Origin: Frankia sp. | GTDB taxonomy: Bacteria > Actinomycetota > Actinomycetes > Frankiales > Frankiaceae | Length of the DNA stretch: 5,902 nt | NCBI GenBank assembly: GCA_019689615.1 | Contig: JADGHD010000332.1 | Coordinates: 1-5,902 of the forward strand | Reading direction: 5' to 3' | Shown: piece after piece, positions 5,315-5,902 of the stretch | How the letters are laid out: the number at the start of each line of letters is the position of its first letter | How positions within the stretch are numbered: the first letter of the stretch is position 1 | The notes under the pieces: model-generated | Told to the model about the DNA's origin: nothing | The model's database searches: none | Seen by the model: the letters and a program-made list of their open reading frames with translations, nothing else | Position numbers and translations under genes: made by a program

Positions 5315-5875
5315 TCAGGGACCGGGCCCCCAGACGTCACGGCCGGCCTCCTCGCGCTCGGACGCCTTCATCCGCGCCTCATACACGTGCCGCAGCCCGC
5401 CGGTGAACCGCATCCGGATCCGCTCGTCCGCCTCGACGAACGGCCGGTAGTAGGTCTCGTCGTACTCCTCGACGATCTGGAACGTCCACTTCCCATCCAC
5501 CACGTTGCGGCCGTACAGCTCCCGCCGCAGCTGGGAGGCCGCCCGCGGGTGCCCGGCAGCGGCCAGCATCTCGATCGCCTGCCCGAGGAACTTGTCCGCG
5601 CGGCCGGACAACTGGTGGAACTCGTACAGCGCACCTCGGGCCCGCTCCACCCACTCCAGCGCCTCGCTGAGCTTGCCGACGGCCTCGACGGTCGGCTGGT
5701 CCACCTTCGGAGCAAGCCGCTCCACGCCGACCTGGTCACGGTCCGCGCCGAACCCGTCCCCGGCAGCCCCGCCGGGTGCCGCCTTCGCCGAGGCGGCCAG
5801 CGTCCTTGGTGTCACCCCCACTGGATGCCCCACTCCCGGCAACCGACACCCCCTGCCCGCCCTCTGATACAACAC
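5315..5875 (-). CDS. Conserved hypothetical protein, helical, function unknown
   Basis: The longest reading within the window is 186 residues from GTG. From residue ~58 it looks like a genuine, soluble, mostly helical protein: LSEALEWVERARGALYEFHQ (69-88), SGRADKFLGQAIEMLAAAGH (90-109), RELYGRNVVDGKWTFQIVEE (118-137), then YDETYYRPF (138-146) and a charged C-terminus. It has no signal peptide or membrane segment. The pattern recalls small uncharacterised actinobacterial proteins, but I cannot name a family or function. The start is uncertain. Residues 1-57 are Gly/Ala-rich and poor in features, in-frame GTG codons occur at residues 15, 19, 21, 51 and 58, and the frame stays open past 5875 to the window edge. 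The GTG at 5821 (residue 19) has GGGG 6 nt upstream. The gene converges on the ABC operon and shares its terminator; no functional link to the other genes is visible. Confidence 0.75.
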   Translation of the reverse strand: MLYQRAGRGCRLPGVGHPVGVTPRTLAASAKAAPGGAAGDGFGADRDQVGVERLAPKVDQPTVEAVGKLSEALEWVERARGALYEFHQLSGRADKFLGQAIEMLAAAGHPRAASQLRRELYGRNVVDGKWTFQIVEEYDETYYRPFVEADERIRMRFTGGLRHVYEARMKASEREEAGRDVWGPGP

Positions 5876-5902
5876 AACGAGCCCCGCCCACGGGACGACA
5901 GG

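Noticed and set aside
1..5902. CRISPR array, tRNA, rRNA or insertion sequence
   Set aside because: No regularly spaced repeats, no tRNA-like cloverleaf and no transposase motif or terminal inverted repeats were seen on either strand.

Overview
The window is about 70% G+C with strong third-position G/C bias, AGGAGG-type ribosome sites and GTG starts. Together with an AfsR/SARP-type regulator, this points to a filamentous actinomycete. The genus cannot be fixed from the sequence.

Layout. At the left edge, on the minus strand (126->1), lies a small gene that automated calling easily misses. It is the 5' end, or nearly all, of a lasso-peptide precursor. It has a perfect AGGAGG site, a textbook leader motif (Y-x2-P-x-L-x3-G-x5-T-x), and a core starting with Gly that has Asp at core position 8 and an extraordinary Trp/Gly-rich tail. 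It leaves the window at base 1. Upstream of it on the same strand is a SARP-family activator (1579->281) with a long Pro/Ala/Gly-rich tail. Divergent from the activator is a stand-alone class II (N-terminal-Cys) glutamine amidotransferase-like protein (1798->2715). A gap of about 690 bp has no convincing gene but holds several palindromes and a candidate promoter/operator region. It leads to a two-gene ABC-2 transporter operon: an ATPase (3402->4433) overlapping its permease (4430->5203) by 4 bp. A strong 14-bp-stem hairpin separates this operon from a convergent conserved hypothetical gene (5875->5315).

How the parts may fit. The best-supported new biology is the precursor. The maturation genes (RRE protein, leader peptidase, Asn-synthetase-like cyclase) are not in this window; if they exist they should lie to the left of base 1. 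The SARP is a natural candidate pathway activator because it is codirectional and 154 bp upstream. The ABC-2 pair could export the peptide or give immunity, and the amidotransferase could be an accessory enzyme. These three links rest on proximity only.
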